Below, piece after piece: positions 35,049 to 46,025 of a stretch of 64,000 bases of DNA (positions are counted from its first letter, which is position 1; each line of letters begins with the position of its first letter). The notes beneath the pieces are model-generated. The model saw only the letters and a program-made list of their open reading frames with translations, made no database searches and had not been told where the DNA came from. Source of the stretch: Combretum micranthum (taxonomy: Eukaryota > Streptophyta > Magnoliopsida > Myrtales > Combretaceae); NCBI GenBank assembly GCA_024138025.1, contig JAMXBD010000582.1:558001-622000 (forward strand). Reading direction: 5' to 3'. Made by a program: the position numbers and the translations under genes.

Positions 35049-36671
35049 CTAAATGTTCTCTCTTCTCTTCATTTCCTTCTTATTTTTCAAATTGTAAAAG
35101 AACAAAAGTCCTCTCTTTCTCTCCAAGTGTGCCGTGAGTCCCTCTCCCCCATTCCCTCACAATTTCAACTTTGTTTCTTCTTCTTTCCTCCTTCAAGACT
35201 TCTTTGGTATGTATATTTAGGCTTTGTACATCCTAAATCTTGTTATGGCAAGATCATTCTTGTGTGTTTTCTCATCTAAATCCCAATGAGCATGAGCAAG
35301 GGACATGAAAACACTACTACAAGAATCTCAAGCCATCTCAAGAAGTGGATCTAGCCTTTGAATGAGTTTTTGTTGGAATAACCACTTGTTCATGCATATA
35401 AAATAGAGATCTTGCACACATATTGTTGTTCATGCCATGAGACCTATGATTTATACATCATACTTAGTAGATCTAAAGTTTAGATACCCACATTGTCATT
35501 TACATGCATGATCATAGAGTTATTTTTGTTTTCTATGCTTGATGATCATAAAAATGTAGTCTTGTTCATGTATAGAGAAGTTAGATAATAGATCTTCACA
35601 CATGGGGAGCAAGAATATTGGAAAAAGAAAGGTTTTGTTAAATATGAGATGTTGGAAATTCGGATGAAATGAAAACCCTAGTTTGAAAACCACCAAAATC
35701 ATTTTTAAACTCATGTTTCATAAGAAAAATGAAGAGTATGTGTAATAGGTATATTGAAGGAATGATTTTTATAAGTTTAGATGAGTTTAAGCATGATAGG
35801 AATGTAAAACAAGTAGTGGAGTTAGAATGAGAAATGTTGGAATGTTGATCAATGGTTAAAATTCGTAACTTAGGTTCATGCCTACAAGAACACTTGGTAT
35901 TTAAGTCTAAATTGGATGTATTATAAGCTAAACGAAGTCCTTAGATAATATACATATTGGAGCTTCAATTTTTAATGCATTAAACAAGTTTTCCCTTAAG
36001 AAAAATGCAAGAAAATGAAATTTAGAAAATTCGGATTTTTACAAAAAGCTAGTTCAAAGACATGTTTACCAAATGAAAAATGGGAATTTTTATGCATGAA
36101 TGGAGGCCATGATTAATATAGACCTTGAGAACTTATTTTTATTTAAATAATAAGTGGATTACAAGATTAAAAGCCAAGGAAACCCTAAGGAGTGTAATGT
36201 GGAAAAATAGCTTCTTAGAAATAATCTTTATGGGAATTTCCAACACTTGAGAGTTCATAAGAGTTTATTATCACAAAATCATTATGACCATGCATATATT
36301 AAGTCCATCACATGGCATTCATATTAGTAATTCATTCCCATACCATTCATGCATGAATCATCAACTAGGAACATTTTTATCAAAAGCAAAACAATTTTTC
36401 GAAATCGGGAAAGTGACAGAACAGAACTGATCCCACTGTTCCGTGGCCTTACTATTTTCAAAACTTGAAAATAATACTAGAAATAGATATCTTTCGAAGT
36501 AGATAGAGATCGATATAAAATTTGCGAAATTCCGAGTTAAAATGACCGAGTTATGGCCGTTTTAAGTTGGAACTTCCACAAATAGCGAGAATTCCGATTT
36601 TGTGATGTATAGATACATAGTTTGAATTAGTTTAGTGATGAGATTCTCATTAGGCTATCTTTATTTGGTAG

Positions 36672-36717
36672 GTGAACCGAGTACGACAATACCGTATCAC
36701 CCGACCATCGTCACTAA
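36672..36717 (+). other. Coding-like LTR tail exon (C copy 1)
   Basis: 46 nt, one base short of the other copies (a CCC run reduced to CC), so the frame shifts inside; the stop TAA is at the usual place. The following ATGGCCGA|GTGAGT is intact. Confidence 0.4.
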
Positions 36718-37059
36718 GAGACCGGCGTACCATGGCCGAGTGAGTTCCCCTTCCGATTTCAATTATTGCTTTGATTGTAATAATAGTCGCACTAGTTGTT
36801 AGGTGAAGATAAAAAGGAAAATTATGTATGATGGGGTTATATGGGATTTATATATTGTCTGTTGTTGATGTGTGAAACGGACCTTAAGAAATATCGAAAC
36901 CGGGTGTTAAGCTATGGACTGATTGTCTAGTGTGTTATACTGAATGTCTGCGAATAATTGTTGGCCACCTGAAAGAATCGAATTAATGAATATTTGACTC
37001 AATGGTAATTGGATTCATTCATAACACGATGGGGATGGAGCATTAGCATTGGTTGGTTT

Positions 37060-37250
37060 TCGTGATCCATAAAACGAATACTTGTTGGTTAATCGTGATC
37101 CATAAAAAATACTTGTTGGTTAATCGTGATCCATAAAACGAATACTTGTTGGTTAATCGTGATCCATAAAACAAATACTTGTTGGTTAATCGTGATCCAT
37201 AAAACGAATACTTGTTGGTTAATCGTGATCCATAAAACGAAACATTATCA
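37060..37250 (+). repeat. 33-bp tandem repeats in LTR C
   Basis: About six copies of a 33-bp unit with core TGTTGGTTAATCGTGATCCA. The same unit occurs about three times at 48740-48830 and, diverged, in both B copies. The period is a multiple of three, which creates a spurious repetitive ORF on the minus strand. Confidence 0.9.
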
Positions 37251-37306
37251 GTTGACCGTGAGCTTAAACGGCGTCGTACCGCAAGATTCGTAAATCTGCT
37301 AACCCG

Positions 37307-37329
37307 GGATGGAGGGCGCAAGTCCATCC
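37307..37329 (+). other. Conserved LTR hairpin (C copy 1)
   Basis: Stem GGATGGA (37307-37313) with TCCATCC (37323-37329), loop GGGCGCAAG. Confidence 0.5.
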
Positions 37330-37489
37330 ACATATGATTTCCGGCTGGTCATATGTTTGCTAAACTCACTTGTTGATGCATTTCACTTGGTTGCTTAATT
37401 ACTCGGTTGAATGTGTTGTGTTTATTGTAATTCGGAAGTTCCACTCACTAAGCTAGTGTAGCTTATACCCCTATAGTTTCCTGTTGCAG

Positions 37490-37531
37490 TATGAGTACCT
37501 TTGGCTTTCTCCGAGGACCCGTGGACACCAG
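37490..37531 (+). other. 42-nt coding-like LTR cassette (C copy 1)
   Basis: Acceptor-like TTTCCTGTTGCAG|, donor-like CAG|GTACGG. Reads YEYLWLSPRTRGHQ. The other C copy differs at four bases, all third codon positions and all silent; just past the donor the two copies differ at first and second positions too. Confidence 0.55.
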
Positions 37532-37912
37532 GTACGGCTCTTAGATATTAAGGAGCTTTTGATGAGGTCGGGGTCTAAAGGTTAGAAATGGAATCTAATT
37601 CCGGATTCCGAATCGGTAATTGAAGGGCAATGTAAGGAAATGTGGGGATTGAGAATTGGTAACTGGTGTTATCGGGGGTATGCCCCCTAGATCATGTAAT
37701 AGAATAATTCTCTGTATGACGTTTATGGTTTACATTCTTGCTGCTGTATATATCTCTTTAAGCTACTACGAAGCAAAGTATGATCTATAAATGTTGAGAG
37801 CGAGCCTTACACTCGATGTTTAAACTCATGGGGAGACTAGGATTGTCTTACTTGAGATTAAATGTTGAGTGTGGCGGACTGTCATGTGTAGGGCACACTT
37901 TGGGGCGTGACA

Positions 37913-38215
37913 TGTTTAGACTTTCGTGGGAAATCAAGAGACTCTGGATGACTGTAATAAATCTCTTATTAATATCCTTTTGTGGGGGAATGCCCCTTAG
38001 ACCTTGTAACTAATTACTTATGTGTTTTGATTTATCTTCTAATGCTATTGAATGCCAAATTAAACTCCTTAACTCCATCGGTTCGAGTATTCTATTGTCG
38101 TAAAGGGATGCCTTACATCTATACAAGACTCCCGAAGGACTTGGGTAGTGATTCCGCGAGTCTTATATGATATGTGGCGGACTGTTACGTTTAAGGTACC
38201 CCTTAGAAAGTGACA
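37913..38215 (+). repeat. Solo LTR B, segment 2 (3' end)
   Basis: Continues from 33485 after solo LTR C; contains the GGGGGAATGCCCC/TTGTAA block near 37985 and ends GTGACA at 38215. Confidence 0.85.
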
Positions 38216-38309
38216 CGGCAACCACCTAACCCCCAACATGGAGGGTGTAAAATCCATGCTACACATGGTTTCCGATTAATCGTGTGTATTTGTTTGCTCA
38301 TGTGATTGA
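38216..38309 (+). repeat. Solo LTR A, segment 3
   Basis: Holds the CATGGA/TCCATG hairpin (38237-38258). Interrupted at 38310 by a copia-type LTR. Confidence 0.8.
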
Positions 38310-39746
38310 TGTTGGGAATTTAGGAATCAAAACGTAGCGGAAATATATTTTATTTTTCATAAAATACGAATCCTACATCCCCAATGGCGGATCCATGCGA
38401 TTCAATCAAATTAGTATCCATGTTTCTTGACTAGATTTGAACAAGAAAGGGGTTTCTTGAATATACCTTATATTGATGCTTCAAAACGATCAGCAGATCA
38501 GATTTGCAGGAACCGCAGTCTCGCAATCCCCTCTACGGTATCTACACGCGAACAACTATGTGCTAGCACTCAAGAACACGAATCCAATTCGTGTAGGAAT
38601 TATTTTTCTTCTTTTCTCTCTTTTAGGGTTACAGAATTTCTCTACTGTCTAATGTGACGTCAAAAGGCTGTCTATAGATCTATATATATAGACATATAGG
38701 AAACCCTAAAAGATATATATGATGAGATATTTATTTAATATTTAATGAAATACTTTATTTCATTAAATATTAATTATATGTCATAATAATTTATTATTCT
38801 TAAACTATTAAGAATAATAAATATAATAATTCCTATAGGTTTAAATATAAACCCATAATATATTTCATTCGTTCTTTTGTGTGTGACCATGTAGGTACAC
38901 CTAATGTTAGTAGTAGGTCCTAAACACCTTTTAGACCTACAAGACATCATTGGTCTCTAATAAGACATTATGTCTACCCAAATTAGGTAAATATCAGTAA
39001 TCCGATTTTTGTCTTATCTATAATTTATGTCATTATTCTTTTTGTCACATGATATCTAGATTGAACATAAGACATGGAGAGTGTCATTCTTATATTGTTC
39101 AATCTTATCATTTCTCGATTTCTAAGTGATCTGATAATACAAACGAAATTCATCACACTATCAATTCATTTGAGCATGGCCATGCATTTCTCAGTCTCAC
39201 TTATTGAGGGGCCCAGAGATATCTCTCTCATAACGAAAGGGACAAATCCCATCTTAATCACTCAACTTCCTTTACATCATATACATTATGACCAACTTAA
39301 CCTTTGTAATTATCCGGTTAAAGACAACGTTTGATTGAGTTAAAACATAACGTTTCTCATGTTGGAACCTATGGTGATTTCAGGTCTAAGAATATGTCGA
39401 CATAGTTATTATGAAAATCACTTATGACAATATTCCATATAGTGATCTCATAGTGGGTCAGTTCAGCACACAGTCATCTAATATATGCCTATGAGTTTCA
39501 TTTGTATCAACATACAAATAGACATCCCATGTTTACTAAATGAAAACTCATACTAGATTTAATTCATTATTATTCCCATAATAATGAGCATCTAGGAACA
39601 TTTAGAATAATAAATTATTCATGGATTTCTATTATAAAGTAAATATGCAAACAATACAAAAGAAATGCCTCTGTTTATTTATATATATATATTATATATA
39701 TCAAATGACAATATCTAGTAATTGGCCTAGGGCACAATCACTAACA
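38310..39746 (+). repeat. Solo LTR of Ty1/copia type, 1437 bp
   Basis: Starts TGTTGGGAATTT and ends GGGCACAATCACTAACA with exact TSD ATTGA (38305-38309 and 39747-39751). These ends are typical of plant copia LTRs. No internal domain or ORF. Orientation taken from the TGTTGGGAATTT start. Confidence 0.88.
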
Positions 39747-40288
39747 ATTGATGCATTCCCATATGATTGTCTAAAATACTTGTATGTTTTATGGAAATGT
39801 TTTGAATATGGGAGTTATCTCACTAAGCTAGTTTTTCTTATACCCCTATAGCTTTTTGTTACAGTTTGATTACTTGTGGTTGGCACCAAGGAGTCCCTTT
39901 TGTCAGGTATGAGCCAAAGCTACTAGGAGTTTTTGGAAGAAGTTTATATATTTAGTTTTGGATATAGACTTTTAAGAGAAATCTCTATAGTAGACTTATG
40001 TTATATTTTAAAGATGACTTAATTTGAGCAAGTCTTTTAGAATGGGGGAATGCCCCTATGAAGTTGTAAGAAACTTTTATCTTAATGATTATTACATGTT
40101 CACCTTTATAAGTTCTTGCATGCTTTTATTATCTGCTTAAATGTAATACCCCTTTGAGTGTCCTACTATCTTGGAAGCACGCCTTGCACGTGATATCAAA
40201 GCTCTTGCGTGACTAAGGTTGTCATTCATTAGCTTTAATATTATGTGCGGTGAACTACCACGTTTAGGGTACCTTCTGAGGCGTGACA
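39747..40288 (+). repeat. Solo LTR A, segment 4 (3' end)
   Basis: Ends GTGACA at 40288, followed by TSD GTTGT. Contains the 42-nt cassette (39865-39906) and the GGGGGAATGCCCCT block at about 40037. Confidence 0.87.
39865..39906 (+). other. 42-nt coding-like LTR cassette (solo A plus copy)
   Basis: Acceptor-like TTTTTGTTACAG|, donor-like CAG|GTATGA. Reads FDYLWLAPRSPFCQ. Compared with 4872-4913, five of eight differing codons are silent. Confidence 0.5.
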
Positions 40289-40690
40289 GTTGTTGTCCCT
40301 TAAAATGCTTCAATGATTCATGGTTTGTGTAAATGATGAACTCCTTAGGAAGAAGGTAATGCTACTAATTCATCAAAGCTCGCACTAAGGAGTTGAATTA
40401 CTTATCATACACAGAATAATTAAGTGGTGTCCTACTCAATTTCTCACTGAAGTAGGCGATAGGATGGTTGTCCTACTATATTGCTCCTATCCCGACCCCC
40501 GATGCATCACATTCCAATTCAAAGGTTTTATCAAAGTCTGGCAATGCCAACATAGGAGCATTCGTTAATTAACTCTTAATTTGCTCGAAACTCCTTTGAG
40601 CTCGATCTCCCCACACAAAAACCACATTCCTTTTAGTCAATTCTGTCAACAGGCTCACAATACTACTAAAGTTCCTAACAAACCTCTTAA
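40289..40690 (-). pseudogene. Gypsy RT C-terminus and RNase H fragment
   Basis: In minus sense: RFVRNFSSIVSLLTELTK near 40680, then a CDASGVGIG RNase H start near 40500 and IAYFSEKLS, with stops and frame changes. It joins the RNase H tail at 23103 once the solo LTR is removed. The upstream RT, protease and gag are missing. Confidence 0.8.
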
Positions 40691-41235
40691 TACAGACTCC
40701 TCAACAATTCTTCAATAAAAATCAGATCTTGACTTGATCTTAAACAAAAATCTGATCTTGCTCTTTCTAGGGTTTTCAGTTTGATGTAAAATTGAACAAT
40801 TAAAGGGATATGAATGAAATTATTGCTAGATGGATTCCACAAACAACAATAATAAACTAGTTTTGTTTGAATTATAGATCGATAGTACCACGATCTACAA
40901 AGCACTCACTGTGTCAATGAATCAAGAGATTCAAAAATGATGTTCGCCATAAATCTATAAAACACAAGATTTGATAAGAACAAACGATTAAAGAGTAAAT
41001 TTGTATCTCGATAATCAAATAACCACAATAGGTTTTCTCACACAAAAATGTGCTCTTAAAAGCTAGGAAACAAGTCTGTCCAAATAAACTAGCAAAAGAC
41101 TATATATATTAAGCCTAAGAAACCCTAAAGACATTAAAAATTGCCCAAAAGTAAGCTGGCGGCCTAAAAACACACTTAGGCGGCCTAAACACAAAATAAT
41201 AAAAAATAGAATAAGACTCAATAAAAGAAGGCCGG
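40691..41235 (-). repeat. Probable 5' LTR/leader of the gypsy fragment, part 2
   Basis: In minus sense a GGCCGCCTAAGTGT motif block (41150-41200) is followed by AATATATATAG (about 41105) and a long leader, the arrangement of an LTR promoter. It abuts RT coding sequence at about 40690 with no primer site or gag, implying an internal deletion. No ORF here is supportable. Confidence 0.5.
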
Positions 41236-41563
41236 TGTCACGCTTCATAGGGGTATCTTAAACGTAACAGTCCGCCATATACCATATAAGACTCTTGAAT
41301 TACTACCCAAGTCATTCGGAAGTCTTATATAGATGTAAGGAGTCCCTTTACGACAATAGAATATTTAAAGAGTTTAATTTAGCATTCGATAGTAATAGAT
41401 AATAAATCAAAACACATAAGTAATTAAATACAAAGTCTAAGGGGCATTCCCCCACAAAAGAATATCTGAAGATCCATTACAGTCCTCCAGAGTATCTTGG
41501 TTTCCTACGGAAGTCTAATCAAATCTGAATACAACTCCTAGAGGAAATGCCTAGCTCTTGTAC

Positions 41564-41605
41564 CTAAGCTGTAGTTGGTCTCAGCCTAAGCCATATGAAC
41601 TCGTG
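41564..41605 (-). other. 42-nt coding-like LTR cassette (B minus copy, nonsense)
   Basis: Acceptor-like TTTATTGCAG|, donor-like TAG|GTACAA. Reads HEFIWLRLRPTTA and then TAG, where other copies have CAG, so this copy carries a C-to-T nonsense change in its last codon. Confidence 0.45.
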
Positions 41606-42286
41606 CTGCAATAAATAGAAACTATAGGGGCATAAGCTACACTAGCTTAGTGAGTAAAAACTTCCATGATCACAATTATAACACATCAATCAAACAAGTG
41701 ATTAATTAGACAAGTGATATGCATCAAACACATGAGTTTAGAAAACATATAACCAGCCAGAAATCATATGCAGATGGACTTACGCCCTCCATCCCGGGTT
41801 AGCAGATTAACGAATCCTGCGGTACGATGCCATTTAGGCTCATGGTCAACCAACTTATAAATTCTTTTTATGGATCATGATTAACCAACTCAGTAATTCA
41901 TTTTATGGATCACGATTAACTAACTTTTACACTGTTTAGGATCACGGAAAACCAACAAATGCTAATGCTCCATCCCCATCATGATATGAATGAGTTCATA
42001 TTTATTTTCAATTCCGAATATTTGGTTATGCCAATTCTTCAAGTGATCAATCAATAATTGCAGACAATCAATCCTAATCCATCTATACAAGTAATGGTTA
42101 ACCACCCAGCTTCGATATTCTTATATTTGATTTCTCATATCAACAACAATCATATATAATTCCCATCCATCCCCATCATGAATATCCATTTTATCTTTGC
42201 CAAGTATCTAGTGCAACTACCATTACAATCACAAACAATAATTGAAATCGGAAGTGGTACTCATTCGGCTATGGTTTGCCAGTCTT

Positions 42287-42333
42287 TTAGTAGTAGTAGT
42301 CCGGTGGTAAAGATTCGTCGGTTTCGGGATCAC
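42287..42333 (-). other. Coding-like LTR tail exon (B minus copy)
   Basis: 47 nt after TTCATTTTTAG. Reads DPETDESLPPDYYY and then TAA. The donor-like site after it is changed to CGA|ATGAGT. Confidence 0.6.
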
Positions 42334-43944
42334 CTAAAAATGAAGAAATACCCTAATAAGTATTTCATCACTTAACTAATCCAAACTATATATCAAAACT
42401 TAACAAATTCGTAATTCTCGCTATCTGCAGAAGTTCCGACTTAAAACGACTATAACTTGGTCATTTTATCTAGGAATTTCGCAAATTATATATCGATCTC
42501 TATCTACTTCAAAAAATCTATCTAATTCTAATATTATTTTCAAGTTTTGAAAATATTTGGGTCACGAAACAGAAGGATCAGTTCTGATCAGTAACGGTTT
42601 CCAATTCTGAAAAATAGTTTTGTAAATGTTTGAATGTTTCTACTTGACAAATCAATTGTCTATGCAATATTAATGATTTCCTAACATGAATGAAATGTGA
42701 TGAGTTTAATGTATGCATGATCTTGATGATTTTTACTAAAAGAAAAATTTTAGAACTCTTTATTTTGTAAGACTTCAACAATAACTACTATTGAGAAATC
42801 TAGTTTCTTAACTTTAACAACTCACTTGTGTTATGTGATTAATTCTTAGGAATTTCTAGTAATCTTGGTTCAAATTGAGTCTTCATAACATATACTACCT
42901 AAGACCTTCATTTTTACATAAAAATTTGCATTTTACACTTTGCAAATACGTTTTCAAATAGGATTTACTCAAAAATCCGAATTTTTTAGAAATCTAATTT
43001 TTGAATGATTCCTTTGGGAAAAAATTGTTTAATGCATTAAAATTTAAGACTTTATTATATCTACTACTTAAGGACTTCATTTAATACATAAAACTTTTAT
43101 TTTGAGCTTGGATAATAGGTGTTTTCATGGTCATCATCCAAAGTTATGAATTTCACAAGTTGACTAATAACTCAAAATTTTCTATCTTGTTTCTACTCTT
43201 TGTTTTACACATTAATCTCATCAAAACTCATTTCAACTTATAAAAATCATTATTTAATGATATCTATTACCTATACCCTTCATTTTTCACATAAAACATG
43301 AGTTTTAGAGTTGATACAAGGGTTTTTAAAATGTAGCTTTGAAGTTATACGAATTTTTCTTTGAATATTTCCAACAATAGCTTTTCCTTTTTAAGTTCTT
43401 TGTCTTATCTACTTAAAGATCTACTAACTACCACATTTATACATATAATACGAAGCCTTTATGAGCATTACTGCATGAAGACACAAAATATTTATGAGAA
43501 CATGAATGTCAAGTATAATATGAGTATCTAAATGCTAGTGTACTACTTATAATGCATGAAAAGGAGTTTAAAAGCATGAACATATATTTTTATGTAAGAT
43601 CTCTACTTTTATATGCATGAACATGAAAATAACTCAACAAAAACTCATTCAAACACAAGATCAACTCTTGTGATGGCTTGATATTCATGTATTAGTATTT
43701 TCTTGTCCTTAGCAAATGCTCATGAAGACTTAAGGTGAAAATATTCATGAATAATCTTGCCATTACAAGATCAAAGGGTAGAAAGACTTAGGATTCATCA
43801 CCTAAGGTTGATTCATGCGGAGAAACGAAGAAGAAATGAAGCTTGTTGTGTGTGTGTGGTGGTGGTGGTTCACGGCACTAGGGGACATAAAGAGAGTTTT
43901 TTGAAACAAAAGTAGCAAATGAAGGAGAGAGAAAAGAAAGAGAT

Positions 43945-43952
43945 TATTTATA
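43945..43952 (-). promoter_or_regulatory. LTR B TATA box
   Basis: TATAAATA on the minus strand with a CT-rich leader downstream in sense. Confidence 0.6.
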
Positions 43953-44020
43953 TTAAGTGAAATTAAGGTTTGTTGTTATAAAAGAAGTAAAATAAAACAA
44001 ATAGAGGGCAAATTTAGGTT

Positions 44021-44038
44021 GGGGGGGGGGGGGGGGGG
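44021..44038. repeat. 18-nt G run
   Basis: Homopolymer next to GCGCGCTGGCC, at the same place as the 25-nt G run of LTR A. Confidence 0.85.
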
Positions 44039-44670
44039 CGCGCTGGCCATGCATGAGGAAAGGAGAGGGAGAGATTTGAAATTGTTTCATTTGTAATTTA
44101 TGTAATAAAATGTATTAAATGTGATAATTTGTTTAAGAGACAAAAATTTCTTGGAAAAAGAAAATATAATGAGTTTTTATAAGGATGTAAGACTAGGGCA
44201 TGGGTTGTGTGTATAGTAAGTTGTACTTGTGAATAGTAATAAATAGTAGACAAGACATTTACTTTACTGGTAGTAAAGAAAATACGAGAAATATGCTATA
44301 ACTGTAATTTTTGAAATCCGAAATATTATAAAACTTATATTTTTGAAATTCTTATAAAATTTCGGTACTAAAGAGTATTTCGGAATATTTTTCTAAATTT
44401 CTAGTTCCGGGGCTCGCTTTTCAGTAATTGAGCTCGGGAAGGCCCGGAATAGAAAATTTTCCGAAATCAGAACTCTTTATGGTTTGAAATATACTTTAAA
44501 ATAATATTCCACATTAAATTATTTTATAAAATTTCTTTTAATATGAAACCGAAGGAAAGCTGGATTTAGGGTTCCTAGGTTTCTCTCACCAGGCTCATAT
44601 TAATCCGGTTTAGGGTTTTGGTTTCCGGTTTCCGACGTTCACTTGATTACTAGGAAAACTGGGGTTTACA

Positions 44671-44851
44671 GCCAGTAAGTAGGCCGATAGCTTAGACACT
44701 TAGGCCGGTAGCTTAGGAGTCGTCCTATCTCCCTTGCACTGCCCATTTCGCTTCTTGAACTCGCTCCTTGTTGCTTTTCCTTTTTGTATTCCTTTTCTGT
44801 GACTTAAGGCAACCTGATTCCTGTCATTACCTCCTGGTTCAAGAAGATTCA
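44671..44851 (-). repeat. Probable LTR of the gypsy fragment, part 1
   Basis: Continues the sequence interrupted at 41235; contains GGCCGATAGCTTAG and GGCCGGTAGCTTAG motifs matching the GGCC block on the other side. Confidence 0.45.
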
Positions 44852-45139
44852 TGTAAGCCCCAAAATTTTCGAGAATAGTTTTGGAATATCGAATCGAAAC
44901 CCTAAAGTCTGACCAAGTTGAAACCGAATCTTAAGCAATTTCGATCATGGGGTTTCATAAGAGAATTTTCAAAAACAAAAATAGAAAGTTCAATAATCGT
45001 TCGATTTGAAAACCCGAACATGAGAAGGACCACCTATCCGATCCCTTATATAAACCCCTCAATTTCTAGGGTAAAGTTGGATTAAACCCTAACCCTAGTT
45101 AAACTAGAGTTCAAAAAGTCAACAAAAATCAAGACAATC
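44852..45139 (+). repeat. Diverged A-like LTR, segment 1
   Basis: Starts TGTAAGCCCC after ATTCA and resembles the first part of LTR A (concern over exact family: its start is closer to C, its body closer to A). Interrupted by solo LTR C at 45140 and resumed at 49497. Confidence 0.65.
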
Positions 45140-45980
45140 TGTAAGCCCTGAAAAATTTCAGTAAATAATTCTAAAGATGAACTTTGGAAATAAAACCTTG
45201 AAAGTCGCTTCGAATAAAAAAAAAACCGAACTTCGACAAGTCCTAAATTCCGAACGAATCTGGAAATTTCTGAATCATGAGAAAAATAAGGAACCTCAGA
45301 AACAAAATAGCAACCCAATATACTTCCATTCTAAGACCTCTACGTACGACAAATTTTATATTTATCTCCAACTTACAAATTAGGATATAATAAAGCCCTA
45401 AAACAAATTGTTAAGAAGTGAATAGTGATTAACCTTCGGGAATAAAACTCAATCCAAAAGAATTCCGAGAACGTTGTGAGATATTAAATACTCATGAAAA
45501 TCGACCTAAAATTAAATCTCACCAATCAGATAAGTCATATAAGTACAAAATAACAGTTTTTATTTTGGCAATGGTGTAGACTAGAAGGTCAACCGGGAAA
45601 CCTGAGTCCCCAAAACTCCCAAGAAACTCGTAACCTAGATCCGGCAATCTCTTATTCCTAAACGAAGGAGTTAGAATAAGAGGAAAAGGTGTAATCGATT
45701 CGTATTAAGTCCAGGATACTCTGGAAAGATGAGATCAACGAATTTCCGACCTATTCCAATCCGATCAAGTGCTGGTTTCGAAAAGCGCGCCTTGGGATTC
45801 GGAATGTTAAAAATATGTTATTAATGCCGTTAGACTCATGTTTCTATAGGAACTCTAAGTTATTAGTTTTACAAATTTTCAAATAGCTAGAATTATCTGA
45901 TTTTGCAAATCTATTGGTATTTCGTTACTACCGGTAATTAGTGAGTCTTCCAGTACGATTTAATATTATTAGTTACCTAA

Positions 45981-46024
<44 letters not shown>
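45981..46024. repeat. ATT microsatellite
   Basis: About 14 ATT units in LTR C; only a few units at the homologous place near 34325. Confidence 0.9.

Positions 46025-46025
<1 letters not shown>

Larger units (their letters stand above)
33486..37912 (+). repeat. Solo LTR C, complete, 4427 bp
   Basis: Starts TGTAAGCCC and ends GTGACA with exact TSD TGTTT (33481-33485 and 37913-37917), inserted in solo LTR B. No internal domain. Contains all shared LTR parts: TATA, tail exon, 33-bp repeats, hairpin, 42-nt cassette and the GGGGGTATGCCCCC hairpin near 37677. Confidence 0.93.
41236..44670 (-). repeat. Solo LTR B, complete, 3435 bp
   Basis: Plus-strand ends TGTCACGC and GGGTTTACA, flanked by GCCGG and GCCAG (TSD with one change). 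Homologous to the split copy at 30328-38215 in reverse. No internal domain. Contains the minus-strand TATA at 43945-43952, tail exon, hairpin (about 41774-41795) and cassette. Confidence 0.9.

Noticed and set aside
36731..36745. CGA|GTGAGT after the 47-nt exon as a functional donor
   Set aside because: Conserved in several copies but it lies after the stop codon and its phase does not fit the cassette frame; left as an observation only.
37043..37333. 96-codon minus-strand ORF with an 11-residue repeat (FYGSRLTNKYS)
   Set aside because: It is the translation of the 33-bp tandem repeats, on the antisense strand; the period being a multiple of three keeps it open.
37490..37531. Alternative reading of the 42-nt cassette in frame 2, joined to the upstream ATGGCCGA|GTGAGT
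   Set aside because: It would give a start codon, but frame 2 has stops in the copies at 4872 and 41564 and the changes between the C copies would not be silent. Still worth testing with RNA data.
40687..41248. Minus-strand ORFs near the gypsy LTR
   Set aside because: They lie in the LTR leader and show no conserved features.
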